This document shows positions 43,164-50,907 of a DNA stretch of 64,000 bases, in pieces. Every line of letters begins with the position of its first letter. Within the stretch, counting starts at the first letter, position 1. The notes under the pieces are model-generated. The model was given only the letters and a program-made list of their open reading frames with translations. It searched no databases and was not told the origin of the DNA. The translations under genes and the position numbers were made by a program. This stretch comes from Nibribacter roseus (lineage in GTDB: Bacteria; Bacteroidota; Bacteroidia; Cytophagales; Hymenobacteraceae): positions 496,001-560,000 of the forward strand of contig NZ_JBHSYQ010000016.1 in the NCBI RefSeq assembly GCF_042662225.1, read 5' to 3'.

Positions 43164-43784
43164 ATGGCTTTAAGTACAATTGTTCTTGTCAACCAAATTA
43201 CTAACCTTTCTGATGCCCGCTACTGCGCCGGAATGGGTGTAGAAATGTTAGGCTTCAAACTGCAGCAGAACCAACCTCAATACATCACTCCAGAATCCTT
43301 TAAAGAAATAGCGGGCTGGATTTCTGGCGTAAAATTGGTAGGAGAAGTACAGGAACTACCCACGCAAGAGGTGGAAGAGTTGCTTCTGCAGTATAAAGTA
43401 GACATGCTGCAGCTCAACAGCCTCTACCTGATCGAGGAATTGGATGAGTTGCCCCTGCCCATCATTCTGCGCGTGCTCATTGACAAAGACACCGTAGAAG
43501 AAAACCTTAGTGGCCTGTTGGAGCTCTATCACCATCACGTGGAGTATTTCTTAATTGATTCTGAGGATTTTAATTCTATTGATGAAACCAACTATAAGTT
43601 CATCAGAGATTTAGCGAAAAAGTATCCTATTATTTTAGGCTTCGGGCTAAACAAAGAAAACACCCGTGAAGCTTTAGATAAAATTCACCCTGCCGGTATT
43701 GCCTTAAAAGGCGGCGAAGAAATAAGACCAGGCTTCAAAAACTTTGATGACCTAGAAGAGATTTTTGAGCAGCTGGAGGATTAG
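43164..43784 (+). CDS. TrpF-like TIM-barrel protein, probable pseudoenzyme
   Basis: 206 residues. Aligns with TrpF from end to end by motif order, but the catalytic KVCGM is replaced by VLVNQITNLSDA (Cys lost), and the PGGNG phosphate loop is missing. The YFLID Asp and the GIALKGGEEIRPGFKN equivalent of TrpF's GIDLNSKFETSPGMKD are kept. The genuine trpF is in the trp operon, so this is unlikely to be an active isomerase. A binding or regulatory role is possible. Confidence 0.75.
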   Translation: MALSTIVLVNQITNLSDARYCAGMGVEMLGFKLQQNQPQYITPESFKEIAGWISGVKLVGEVQELPTQEVEELLLQYKVDMLQLNSLYLIEELDELPLPIILRVLIDKDTVEENLSGLLELYHHHVEYFLIDSEDFNSIDETNYKFIRDLAKKYPIILGFGLNKENTREALDKIHPAGIALKGGEEIRPGFKNFDDLEEIFEQLED

Positions 43785-43785
43785 A

Positions 43786-43960
43786 AAAGGACACAGGACT
43801 CAAGATTTAGGACACAAGATTTTTAAAATTAGTTATTTACCACGAGAGCCGTTTTGGGGCAGATTTTAAGAAATCTGCCCCAAAACGGCTCTCGTGGTGT
43901 AGGATCATTTGTGAAATCCTGTGTCTAACTTCTTGTGTCTTACTTCTAAAATCTAAACAG
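43786..43960. repeat. Composite repeat: inverted GACACAAGA words around a long palindrome
   Basis: GGACACAGGACTCAAGATT and GGACACAAGAT on the left are mirrored by ATCCTGTGTCT and TTCTTGTGTCTTACTTC on the right. The centre is the 28-base-arm palindrome. The set spans the gap between convergent genes. Confidence 0.65.
43839..43898. repeat. Perfect 28-base-arm palindrome
   Basis: Arms 43839-43866 and 43871-43898 are fully complementary with a 4-base loop TAAG. The inner part GTTTTGGGGCAGATTT is a version of the common element. It may serve as a terminator for the convergent trmB and TrpF-like genes, but no U run follows. Confidence 0.85.
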
Positions 43961-44606
43961 TAACCTGCAGATATTTTATCGGCACATTCTGTTCCAGGTA
44001 TGTCTTTTCGAAGGTAGTGTAAATGCCCATGGTGTGCTCCTGCAGGTCAGATTGGTAAAGGTCCCATGTGTGGAGCAGGTTTTTGGCTTTTCGCTCTTCC
44101 AGTACCTCCAGAGAATATTCAAATAGGGAGTGGCTATCTGTTTTGAGGTGGAGCTTTCCCCCGGGTTTTAAAATACGCTCATACATCTCCAGGAAACGCG
44201 GTGAGGTTAGCCTGCGTTTGATGTCTCTTTTGCGGGGGCGCGGGTCAGGAAACGTAATCCAGATTTCGTCTACCTCGTTCTCTTCGAAATGCTTTTCCAG
44301 GTCTTCAATAAAAATGCGAAGAAAGCCCACGTTGGTTAATCCGGCTTCTATGGCCAAAGAGCTCCCCTTCCAAATGCGGTTGCCTTTAATATCAATGCCG
44401 ATGAAGTTTTTATGAGGGTAAAGCTGGGCCATGCCTATGGTATATTCACCTTTTCCGCAGCCTACTTCCAGCACCAATGGTTGCTCTTTTTGAAAAAAGT
44501 CGCTGTTCCAACGGCCTTTCAATTGTTCGTAATTCTCTTTGCCCGGCTCTACAATATTGGCACGGGTTGCGTTTACCGCAAATTTCTCTAGTTTGCCTCT
44601 GCCCAT
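43953..44606 (-). CDS. trmB: tRNA (guanine-N7-)-methyltransferase
   Basis: Methylates G46 of tRNA. 217 residues. SAM motif VLEVGCGKGEYTIGMAQLYP, then NFIGIDIKGNRIWKGSSLA, and the family motif ITFPDPRPRKRDIKRRLTSPRF. ATG at 44606, 3 bases after folC ends, so both are in one transcript. Confidence 0.95.
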   Translation of the reverse strand: MGRGKLEKFAVNATRANIVEPGKENYEQLKGRWNSDFFQKEQPLVLEVGCGKGEYTIGMAQLYPHKNFIGIDIKGNRIWKGSSLAIEAGLTNVGFLRIFIEDLEKHFEENEVDEIWITFPDPRPRKRDIKRRLTSPRFLEMYERILKPGGKLHLKTDSHSLFEYSLEVLEERKAKNLLHTWDLYQSDLQEHTMGIYTTFEKTYLEQNVPIKYLQVTV

Positions 44607-44609
44607 TAA

Positions 44610-45902
44610 CTATAATTCAGGAATTTCTGCCACCACAAAGGTACTGCCGCCAATGAAAATAACCTCATCTGGCAAGGCATAGGTTTTAGCGGCAATCAGA
44701 GCGTCTTCCACCGTAGGGTACGCATGGCCTTTTAAACCGGCATACTGCGCCTCTTCATGCAGTTGCTGTACCGGAAGGGCTCTGGGTATCTGAGCCTGGC
44801 AGAAATAATACCGGAAAGATACTGGCAACAGGCGTAGGACACTGGTGATGTCTTTATCGTTAGTGGCTCCGAAAACAAAGTGTACCTGCTTCGGTTTTAG
44901 ACCTATAAGCTGAGTCACCACTTCTCTGATGCCGTCAATGTTATGACCAGTGTCGCAGAGGGTAAGGGGCTCCTGCTTCAGTACTTGCCATCGGCCTTTT
45001 AAACCGGTAAGAGCCTGAATATTTTTCAACCCTTCTCTGATATGATTCTCGGTGATTTGATAGTTCTGATTTCTCAGTTCTTCTACCGTGGCGAGCACAC
45101 CAGGTAAATTTGCTTTTTGGTAGTTCCCCAGTAGTGAAACCTCAAGATTCTCCAACCATATTTCGCATTCTCGTTTAACTGAATACAGCGCATTCCATTC
45201 AGAGGTACCAATGCGTTCTAGTTCATATTTCTGATCAGCAAAGGTGAGTAGACTTTCTGTTTCCTGGCTCTTTTTCTCAAAAACAGAAGAAACTTCTGGC
45301 TGAGTTTTGCTTATCACCACCGGCACACCTGACTTGATAATACCCGCTTTTTCGCAAGCTATTTCAGGCAATGTATTACCCAACAAAGACTGGTGATCAA
45401 GACCAATACTGGTGATCAGAGACACCAGCGGTGTAATGATGTTGGTTGAATCTAATCTTCCTCCCAAACCTACTTCCACTACGGCTATATCTACTGCCTC
45501 CTCAGCGAAGTGCTGAAAAGCGAGCGCTACATTCATCTCAAAAAAAGAGGGCTTTATCTGGTCAAACAGTGTCATGTGCTGCTCTGTGAACCATGCTACT
45601 TTTTCCTGGCTTATCATTTCACCATTTACGCGTATCCGTTCGGTAAAATCCTTTAGGTGCGGTGAGGTGTATAATCCGGTTTTGTACCCGGCTGCCTGTA
45701 AAATAGACGCCAACATGGAAGAAGAGCTTCCCTTACCATTGGTGCCCGCCACGTGCACCGATTTAAATTTTTGATGGGGATTATCCAGCGATTTGGAAAG
45801 CGCCAGAATATTGTCTAGGCTCTTCTTAAAAGCAGCGTTGCCGATGCGGTGAAACATCGGCAACTGCTGGAATAAGTATTCTAAAGCTTGCTCGTAAGTC
45901 AC
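44610..45902 (-). CDS. folC: Folylpolyglutamate synthase/dihydrofolate synthase
   Basis: Adds glutamate to dihydropteroate and folates. I chose a GTG at 45902 (V-TYEQALEYLFQQLPMFHRIG, 430 residues), 16 bases after the tonB stop. An ATG at 45980 would overlap the tonB gene by 62 bases with an unusual Thr/Pro-rich extension. Ser-P-loop HVAGTNGKGSSSSML and the catalytic block GGRLDSTNII are present. One copy of the palindromic element lies in frame near 45255. Confidence 0.92.
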   Translation of the reverse strand: MTYEQALEYLFQQLPMFHRIGNAAFKKSLDNILALSKSLDNPHQKFKSVHVAGTNGKGSSSSMLASILQAAGYKTGLYTSPHLKDFTERIRVNGEMISQEKVAWFTEQHMTLFDQIKPSFFEMNVALAFQHFAEEAVDIAVVEVGLGGRLDSTNIITPLVSLITSIGLDHQSLLGNTLPEIACEKAGIIKSGVPVVISKTQPEVSSVFEKKSQETESLLTFADQKYELERIGTSEWNALYSVKRECEIWLENLEVSLLGNYQKANLPGVLATVEELRNQNYQITENHIREGLKNIQALTGLKGRWQVLKQEPLTLCDTGHNIDGIREVVTQLIGLKPKQVHFVFGATNDKDITSVLRLLPVSFRYYFCQAQIPRALPVQQLHEEAQYAGLKGHAYPTVEDALIAAKTYALPDEVIFIGGSTFVVAEIPEL

Positions 45903-45918
45903 GAAGAAGTAGGTTTTG

Positions 45919-46773
45919 TTATCTTGATCTGATGATAAAGGTAATGGTTCCGGTGGCGCCTTCGTTGTTGTTGCCGCCATTTCTGATTCTAGAGAAAGAG
46001 GTTTTCCTTACTTCAGAACGGTACCAGTTCACAACCTTTGCGCTGACGTTACTTTCCATTACATCAAGGGCAATAATTTCACCGTCTGCGTCAATTTTAA
46101 CCTGAAACACCACTTTGCCGGTTTCATTGTTATATGGGTCGGTGCGGGGTTCTAAGTCAAAACGCCAGCCTGGCATATTTAACGGTCCACCGCCACTGCC
46201 TCCGGCTCCTGTTTTAGTTCCAGGGTAAAGTCCGGCCGGATTACCTTTGTCACCCGTTTTGCCTTCCTCGCCGTTGTTATTTCCGGTTGGGTTGTTGCTC
46301 TTTCCGTCGGTACCGTTACCGCCACCGTCTTTTGACTTCACTGGCATCATGGCACGGCTATCTACTTTCTTTACCTCTTCTTTCGGCTCTGGTTTGGGCT
46401 GAGGCTTTGGCTCTTCTTTTACCACTACCGGCGACTCCTGTGAAGTAGTCACCACTTTTTCAACCTGTGGTTGCGGAGTGGGCTGCGTCACCGGCACTAC
46501 CTCTGGCTGTGGCGTTACTTTTTCGGCTTCGGCAGGTGGTCGGCTATCTTCTGTGTTCTTAGATTCATTGGGAGTAGCTTTGCTATGCACTTCACCCCCT
46601 CCGGCATCAGTGGTACCAAAAGACATTTCAATTCCCCCTATTTGCTGTGGCGGGTTTTCTTCTTGCCACACCAGCATCCAAAACAGAAATAAAAGCAACA
46701 GGATGTGTATTGCCAGGCTCACACCGGCAGCAATACGCTTGTTCTTTTGTTCTTGTGGGGTAACTGCTATCAT
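45919..46773 (-). CDS. TonB-like energy transducer
   Basis: 284 residues. One N-terminal membrane anchor (AAGVSLAIHILLLLFLFWML), then a long Pro/Glu/Lys region (periplasm-spanning, about 60-130), a Gly/Asn-rich stretch and a C-terminal TonB-type fold (KVVFQVKIDADGEIIALDV). Partner of ExbB/ExbD, which lie directly upstream; gap to exbD of 9 bases. The C-terminal region is more Gly/Asn rich than in typical TonB. Confidence 0.9.
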   Translation of the reverse strand: MIAVTPQEQKNKRIAAGVSLAIHILLLLFLFWMLVWQEENPPQQIGGIEMSFGTTDAGGGEVHSKATPNESKNTEDSRPPAEAEKVTPQPEVVPVTQPTPQPQVEKVVTTSQESPVVVKEEPKPQPKPEPKEEVKKVDSRAMMPVKSKDGGGNGTDGKSNNPTGNNNGEEGKTGDKGNPAGLYPGTKTGAGGSGGGPLNMPGWRFDLEPRTDPYNNETGKVVFQVKIDADGEIIALDVMESNVSAKVVNWYRSEVRKTSFSRIRNGGNNNEGATGTITFIIRSR

Positions 46774-46782
46774 GGTTAATTC

Positions 46783-47181
46783 TTAGTCAACAACAGTGCC
46801 AATTGACACTTTTGCTTTCAATTCATTGGCAATTCCGGCCGCTCTTACAAAGTGTTCTACGGGCACGGCTTTGTCTACGTTCAATAGAACAACCCCTTGC
46901 CCCTCTTCAGTTCCAGCCAGCGCCTGCGCCAGGTCAGCCTCTAAGGTTTCAAGCGATGATTGCTTTTCATTTACCTGCACCTGTAAGTCCTCATTAATGG
47001 AAACCGTTACCTTTTGCATAACCTTACCACCCGACTTGCTGGACGGTAAATTAACGGGCATACCGGTAGGTACCACAAAGCTGGAAGTAAGCATGAAGAA
47101 AATCAACAACAGAAAGATAATGTCCGTCATAGAGGACATGTTGAAATCTGGGTTGACTCTGTTTTTAGAACGTAAATTCAT
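46783..47181 (-). CDS. exbD: ExbD/TolR biopolymer transport protein
   Basis: 132 residues with one transmembrane helix at about 15-40 (MSSMTDIIFLLLIFFMLTSSFV) that carries the proton-path Asp of the family, and a small periplasmic domain. The ATG overlaps the exbB stop by one base (TAATG). Part of the proton-driven motor with ExbB. Confidence 0.95.
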   Translation of the reverse strand: MNLRSKNRVNPDFNMSSMTDIIFLLLIFFMLTSSFVVPTGMPVNLPSSKSGGKVMQKVTVSINEDLQVQVNEKQSSLETLEADLAQALAGTEEGQGVVLLNVDKAVPVEHFVRAAGIANELKAKVSIGTVVD

Positions 47182-47885
47182 TAGGCTTGCGGTTCCTGAA
47201 GTAAATCAATAAATTCTATGGAGCTGTACTCCATGTCATGCACAATGCTGTCAATTTTAGACACCAAGAAGTTATACCCCACGTAAGCTGGTAACCCGAT
47301 AATAAGACCGGTAGCGGTTGTGACCATGGCTTCATAAATACCGCCAGATAATAACTGCGGACTAACAGAACCCTCGGCCTGGGCAATGGCAATGAAGGCA
47401 CCAATCATACCCGTTACTGTACCCAGAAAGCCCAGCATTGGAGCGGCACCGGCCACCGTTGCCAAACCAGAAAGGTTTTTCTCAAGGTTGGCAATTTCAA
47501 TTTTACCTACGTTTTCAATAGAGGCTTCAATGTTGTTCAGGGGCTGACCTATTTTTGAGATCCCTTTCTCCAGCATTCTGGAAATGGGTGAATTGGTTTG
47601 GGCGCACAGCATTTTGGCGCCTTGCACATCACCGGCTAAAACCAGGCTCTTCAGGCGCTGCACAAAACCTGCTGGGTTCTGAGAGGCTTTCTTAATAGTA
47701 AGATAGCGCTCTACGAAAATGTAAATGGCCACTAATGATAAAAGAACCAGTGGAATCATAGCCCACCCGCCATTCATGGCCAGATCCAGCAGCGAAATAG
47801 ATTCTTGAGCAGTTTCAGCGCCTGCCGCGGTGGCAGTAGTATCTGCGGCGGCAGTGTTCGTAAACTGGAGCAGTAGTGACTTCAT
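47181..47885 (-). CDS. exbB: ExbB/TolQ/MotA proton channel protein
   Basis: 234 residues from the ATG at 47885 (MKSLLLQFTNTAA); upstream in-frame codons lie within the SPOR gene. Three membrane segments: GWAMIPLVLLSLVAIYIFVE at about 48-67, then TVAGAAPMLGFLGTVTGMIG and AMVTTATGLIIGLPAYVGYN. This is the MotA_ExbB signature. Only one base follows the SPOR gene stop. Confidence 0.95.
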   Translation of the reverse strand: MKSLLLQFTNTAAADTTATAAGAETAQESISLLDLAMNGGWAMIPLVLLSLVAIYIFVERYLTIKKASQNPAGFVQRLKSLVLAGDVQGAKMLCAQTNSPISRMLEKGISKIGQPLNNIEASIENVGKIEIANLEKNLSGLATVAGAAPMLGFLGTVTGMIGAFIAIAQAEGSVSPQLLSGGIYEAMVTTATGLIIGLPAYVGYNFLVSKIDSIVHDMEYSSIEFIDLLQEPQA

Positions 47886-47886
47886 G

Positions 47887-49107
47887 TTAATAGTTAAATA
47901 CCCAAAGTTCATTGTTAATCTTATTCCGGAGTTCCGGCAAGGCGTTCTGCGCCTCCTGAGCGGTGGCAAAATCCGCTACCGATACCCGGTCACGTTTAGT
48001 GTCATGAGAAGGCTGCAGAATTTTGGCGTCATAGCCTTTTCTTTGCAACTGCTTCTGGTTTCTTTCAGCGTATCCTTCTTGGGAGAATACCCCCATAATA
48101 ACGTAGAAACGACCAGTTTTTTGTTTAATTGTAGCTCCTTCAACTGATTTAGCTGCTGCTTTGGTAGCAGTGGCAACAGTTTCTTTTTTAACAGCAGCCT
48201 CTGCCTTCACCGGTTTGGCAGGTTCAGGAGCAGTCACCTTAGCTTCTGCAGCCACAGTTGTTTCTTCAGATGGCTTTTTCTCTAGGGCAGTTTCTGCAAC
48301 AGTAGAAACCTCTGAATTAGTTACATCAGTGTCACCCCAATTGTCTTCTTCCGCCGGTGCGTCTACAAACTCTGCTTCCTGATTAAAAGAATCTTCTGCT
48401 GTACCATTTACATAAGAGTTGATCTCTTCAGACTCTCTTAAGGTAGCCTCTGCATCAATTGCTGGCACAGCTGTTTCCGTGGGCGTTAACAACGCAAACG
48501 GGTTCAGAGAGCTTAAGGCCACATCTTGCTGCAAAGAGAACAGATACACAGCAGACACAGTTAAGGTACCTATCACCAGACTTGCTCCAATGCGGTATAA
48601 TTTTCTGAAACGGCCCACTGGCTGCTTTCTGTTATTGTCAGTACCAGGGGTTTGGTCTTTGTACTTACCACGCAGAATCAAAGATTCCTTGCCGGCAATT
48701 GGTTTAGATACCAAATCAGGCAAACCGAAACTCTGCTCCAGAAAATTGTCGCTCTCTATGCTTTCAAAAACCAGTTGGCGGTCAGCATTGTAACGGAAAA
48801 CTCCTATGTCTTGCAGTTCAAATCTGTGCTGTTGCAACAGCTGTGCCTTCAGGTCCTGTACAAACTCAGCTACAGCCTGCTGCGCTAGGTTCAGAGGCAA
48901 CTGCTGCTGTTTGGCTAAGGTAGAAATCAGCAACCCGTCGTTCACTTTCAGTTGCTCATTAAACGCTATATGCTTAGAGGGCGGTGAAAAAGTGTGTTTT
49001 ACAGGATGGATTTTTGCCGGGGCATAATGCGTAATCAATCCTCCAAAATCTGGAATGATGACACAATCATACGCGTACAACAGGTTTTTAATGTGCCTTT
49101 GAATCAT
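47887..49107 (-). CDS. HU-CCDC81 and SPOR domain protein
   Basis: About 406 residues from the ATG at 49107 (MIQRHIKNLLYAYDC, the family start); an ATG at 49170 would add 21 residues. HU-CCDC81 repeats at 1-130 (VIIPDFGGLI, LQDIGVFRYN), a membrane segment (FRKLYRIGASLVIGTLTVSA), a Glu/Ala/Thr-rich linker, and a C-terminal SPOR domain (GRFYVIMGVFSQEGYAERNQ). SPOR domains bind denuded peptidoglycan at division sites. In Bacteroidota it commonly precedes exbB. Confidence 0.9.
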   Translation of the reverse strand: MIQRHIKNLLYAYDCVIIPDFGGLITHYAPAKIHPVKHTFSPPSKHIAFNEQLKVNDGLLISTLAKQQQLPLNLAQQAVAEFVQDLKAQLLQQHRFELQDIGVFRYNADRQLVFESIESDNFLEQSFGLPDLVSKPIAGKESLILRGKYKDQTPGTDNNRKQPVGRFRKLYRIGASLVIGTLTVSAVYLFSLQQDVALSSLNPFALLTPTETAVPAIDAEATLRESEEINSYVNGTAEDSFNQEAEFVDAPAEEDNWGDTDVTNSEVSTVAETALEKKPSEETTVAAEAKVTAPEPAKPVKAEAAVKKETVATATKAAAKSVEGATIKQKTGRFYVIMGVFSQEGYAERNQKQLQRKGYDAKILQPSHDTKRDRVSVADFATAQEAQNALPELRNKINNELWVFNY

Positions 49108-49202
49108 ATTTCTAAAATGACTGAATGATGAGAGGGAGGTTGATAAAGTATCTTCCTCGCCCTTGTTCATTAGTCGTTTGTTTAAATTTTATTGCTCTCC
49201 GT

Positions 49203-50903
49203 TTAGAAAGAATAGGTTGCCCCTACCAGTACTGAAATACCTTGGCTCTGATAATTTACTAACCTCTGGTATTGGCTGTTCAACAGGTTGTTTCCCATCA
49301 GGAAGGCAGAAAAACGCTGTGAAAACCGGTAATCTGCTTTTAGGTTCAAGTCTATGATATTATCGGTTTCACGAAGCATTGCAGTGCCATCTGGTCGGGT
49401 AATCTGCCCAAACGAACTGCTAATATAGTAAAGTTCAGTGTTGAAGAGAATCTTATCATAAAGATTATATGTACCAAAAGCCGTTACTTTTACCGATGGC
49501 CGGTGGAAAGGCTCAGGCAGCGAGGCGGTTGTATAATTGTTCACCTCCCCTTTTAATCCAATGCGTAATTCTTCAGATTGGTTAAAAGTTAATTCACCGT
49601 ACAACTGAAGAACTTTTGTTACCCCATCATCATACACTACCTCAAACTTAGAAGAATCGCTAACGGCATTGTTGAAGAAATACAGATTTCTTATTCGTTG
49701 ATGCGCTACTCGGCCAGTGAACTGCACAAATTTGCTGATGCTACCGTTTACCCCGGCATATACCTCAATGCCTTTGTTCACATCGGCAATGGGCTTGCTA
49801 ATGCGCAGAAATGGATTTTCCCGGCTCAGGTCGAACAAGGTTGTGCGCTCTAAATCGCCGCCTGCGCCCGCAAACACAACCAAGCCGTTCTCTATAACCT
49901 GGTATGATGCCTCCAGCGCAGGATAAATGCTAAATTTGCGGGAAGCATTAATGGTGTCACCAGTGTAGGCAACGGTACCGCCTAACACATAGCTCAGTTT
50001 GTCCATTTGTCCTGCATAGGCCGGTTTAGCTTTAAAGAAACCTCTTCCATAAGACTCTTCCGTAGGCACACCCGCATCTGAGGGAGCCATTACGTTCAAG
50101 TTAGTATAAGCTACGTCTACATCTACCAGAAATCGGGAGTTCTTACCAAGTTCATAGCTGGTTTCAAAGTTGCCATACACATTGGTTTCTTTGGCATCAA
50201 AGCTTTCACCGGTGTAAGTAAGGCCAATCTTTCCCGTGTATTTCAGCGGCCCTCGGTCTGAAATGTTGTTCATATGCCCCTCGGCCAGAAAACGGTTGTA
50301 CACCTGTTGGCGCTCATCTCCCTCAGGCAATGCTATGCTACGGTCGTACCCGTAGAAATGCCTCATGTCACGTTCATAGCGAACCCTTCCCCCAAAGGTA
50401 TATGGACCCTGGTACATATCTCCCTGCGCCTGCACGTAACTGGTAGCTGCCCCTGACTCATCAACCGGACCGTTGGCTGAGGAAAGGTGCCCCACCTGCG
50501 CCCCAAAGGAAGATTTGTCGCTGCGCTTGTTGTGGAAGTACCCACGCGCATAGACAGTTCCATAATTACCAAAGCCAGCTTTCAGGTAATTGCCGTACAA
50601 CTTCGCCAGTTCTTCCTGACGGATAGTAAGCACCCGCATAGGCATATTGATAAAGTGCTCTGGCAGGCGGTATTCATTGAACCTGTAGGTCACGTTGCGC
50701 TCGGCCAATTCCGGCGGATCAATGCGGAACTGCTGAAAGTTTCGGTTTGCTTCGGGCAATTCTATAATGCGGTTCTTCTCTACCACAATCTCCGTGCTCT
50801 CCAGTTTGTTTCCTTCACCCCAACCTGTTTGGGCGTGGGTAGCCGGAAGTAAACCTAACAGAAACAGTGCGGAAATTCCCGCTCCTTTTATGCTCTTTCT
50901 CAT
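49203..50903 (-). CDS. Outer-membrane beta-barrel (TonB-receptor-like) protein
   Basis: 566 residues. Signal peptide MRKSIKGAGISALFLLGLLPATHAQ. No plug domain; barrel strands of the type GNYLKAGFGNYGTVYARGYF run to the C-terminal ISVLVGATYSF. It lies 4 bases after the TPR gene ends, so both are cotranscribed. It is conserved beside the TPR protein and ExbBD/TonB in related genomes, to my knowledge. Confidence 0.85.
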   Translation of the reverse strand: MRKSIKGAGISALFLLGLLPATHAQTGWGEGNKLESTEIVVEKNRIIELPEANRNFQQFRIDPPELAERNVTYRFNEYRLPEHFINMPMRVLTIRQEELAKLYGNYLKAGFGNYGTVYARGYFHNKRSDKSSFGAQVGHLSSANGPVDESGAATSYVQAQGDMYQGPYTFGGRVRYERDMRHFYGYDRSIALPEGDERQQVYNRFLAEGHMNNISDRGPLKYTGKIGLTYTGESFDAKETNVYGNFETSYELGKNSRFLVDVDVAYTNLNVMAPSDAGVPTEESYGRGFFKAKPAYAGQMDKLSYVLGGTVAYTGDTINASRKFSIYPALEASYQVIENGLVVFAGAGGDLERTTLFDLSRENPFLRISKPIADVNKGIEVYAGVNGSISKFVQFTGRVAHQRIRNLYFFNNAVSDSSKFEVVYDDGVTKVLQLYGELTFNQSEELRIGLKGEVNNYTTASLPEPFHRPSVKVTAFGTYNLYDKILFNTELYYISSSFGQITRPDGTAMLRETDNIIDLNLKADYRFSQRFSAFLMGNNLLNSQYQRLVNYQSQGISVLVGATYSF

Positions 50904-50907
50904 GGTA

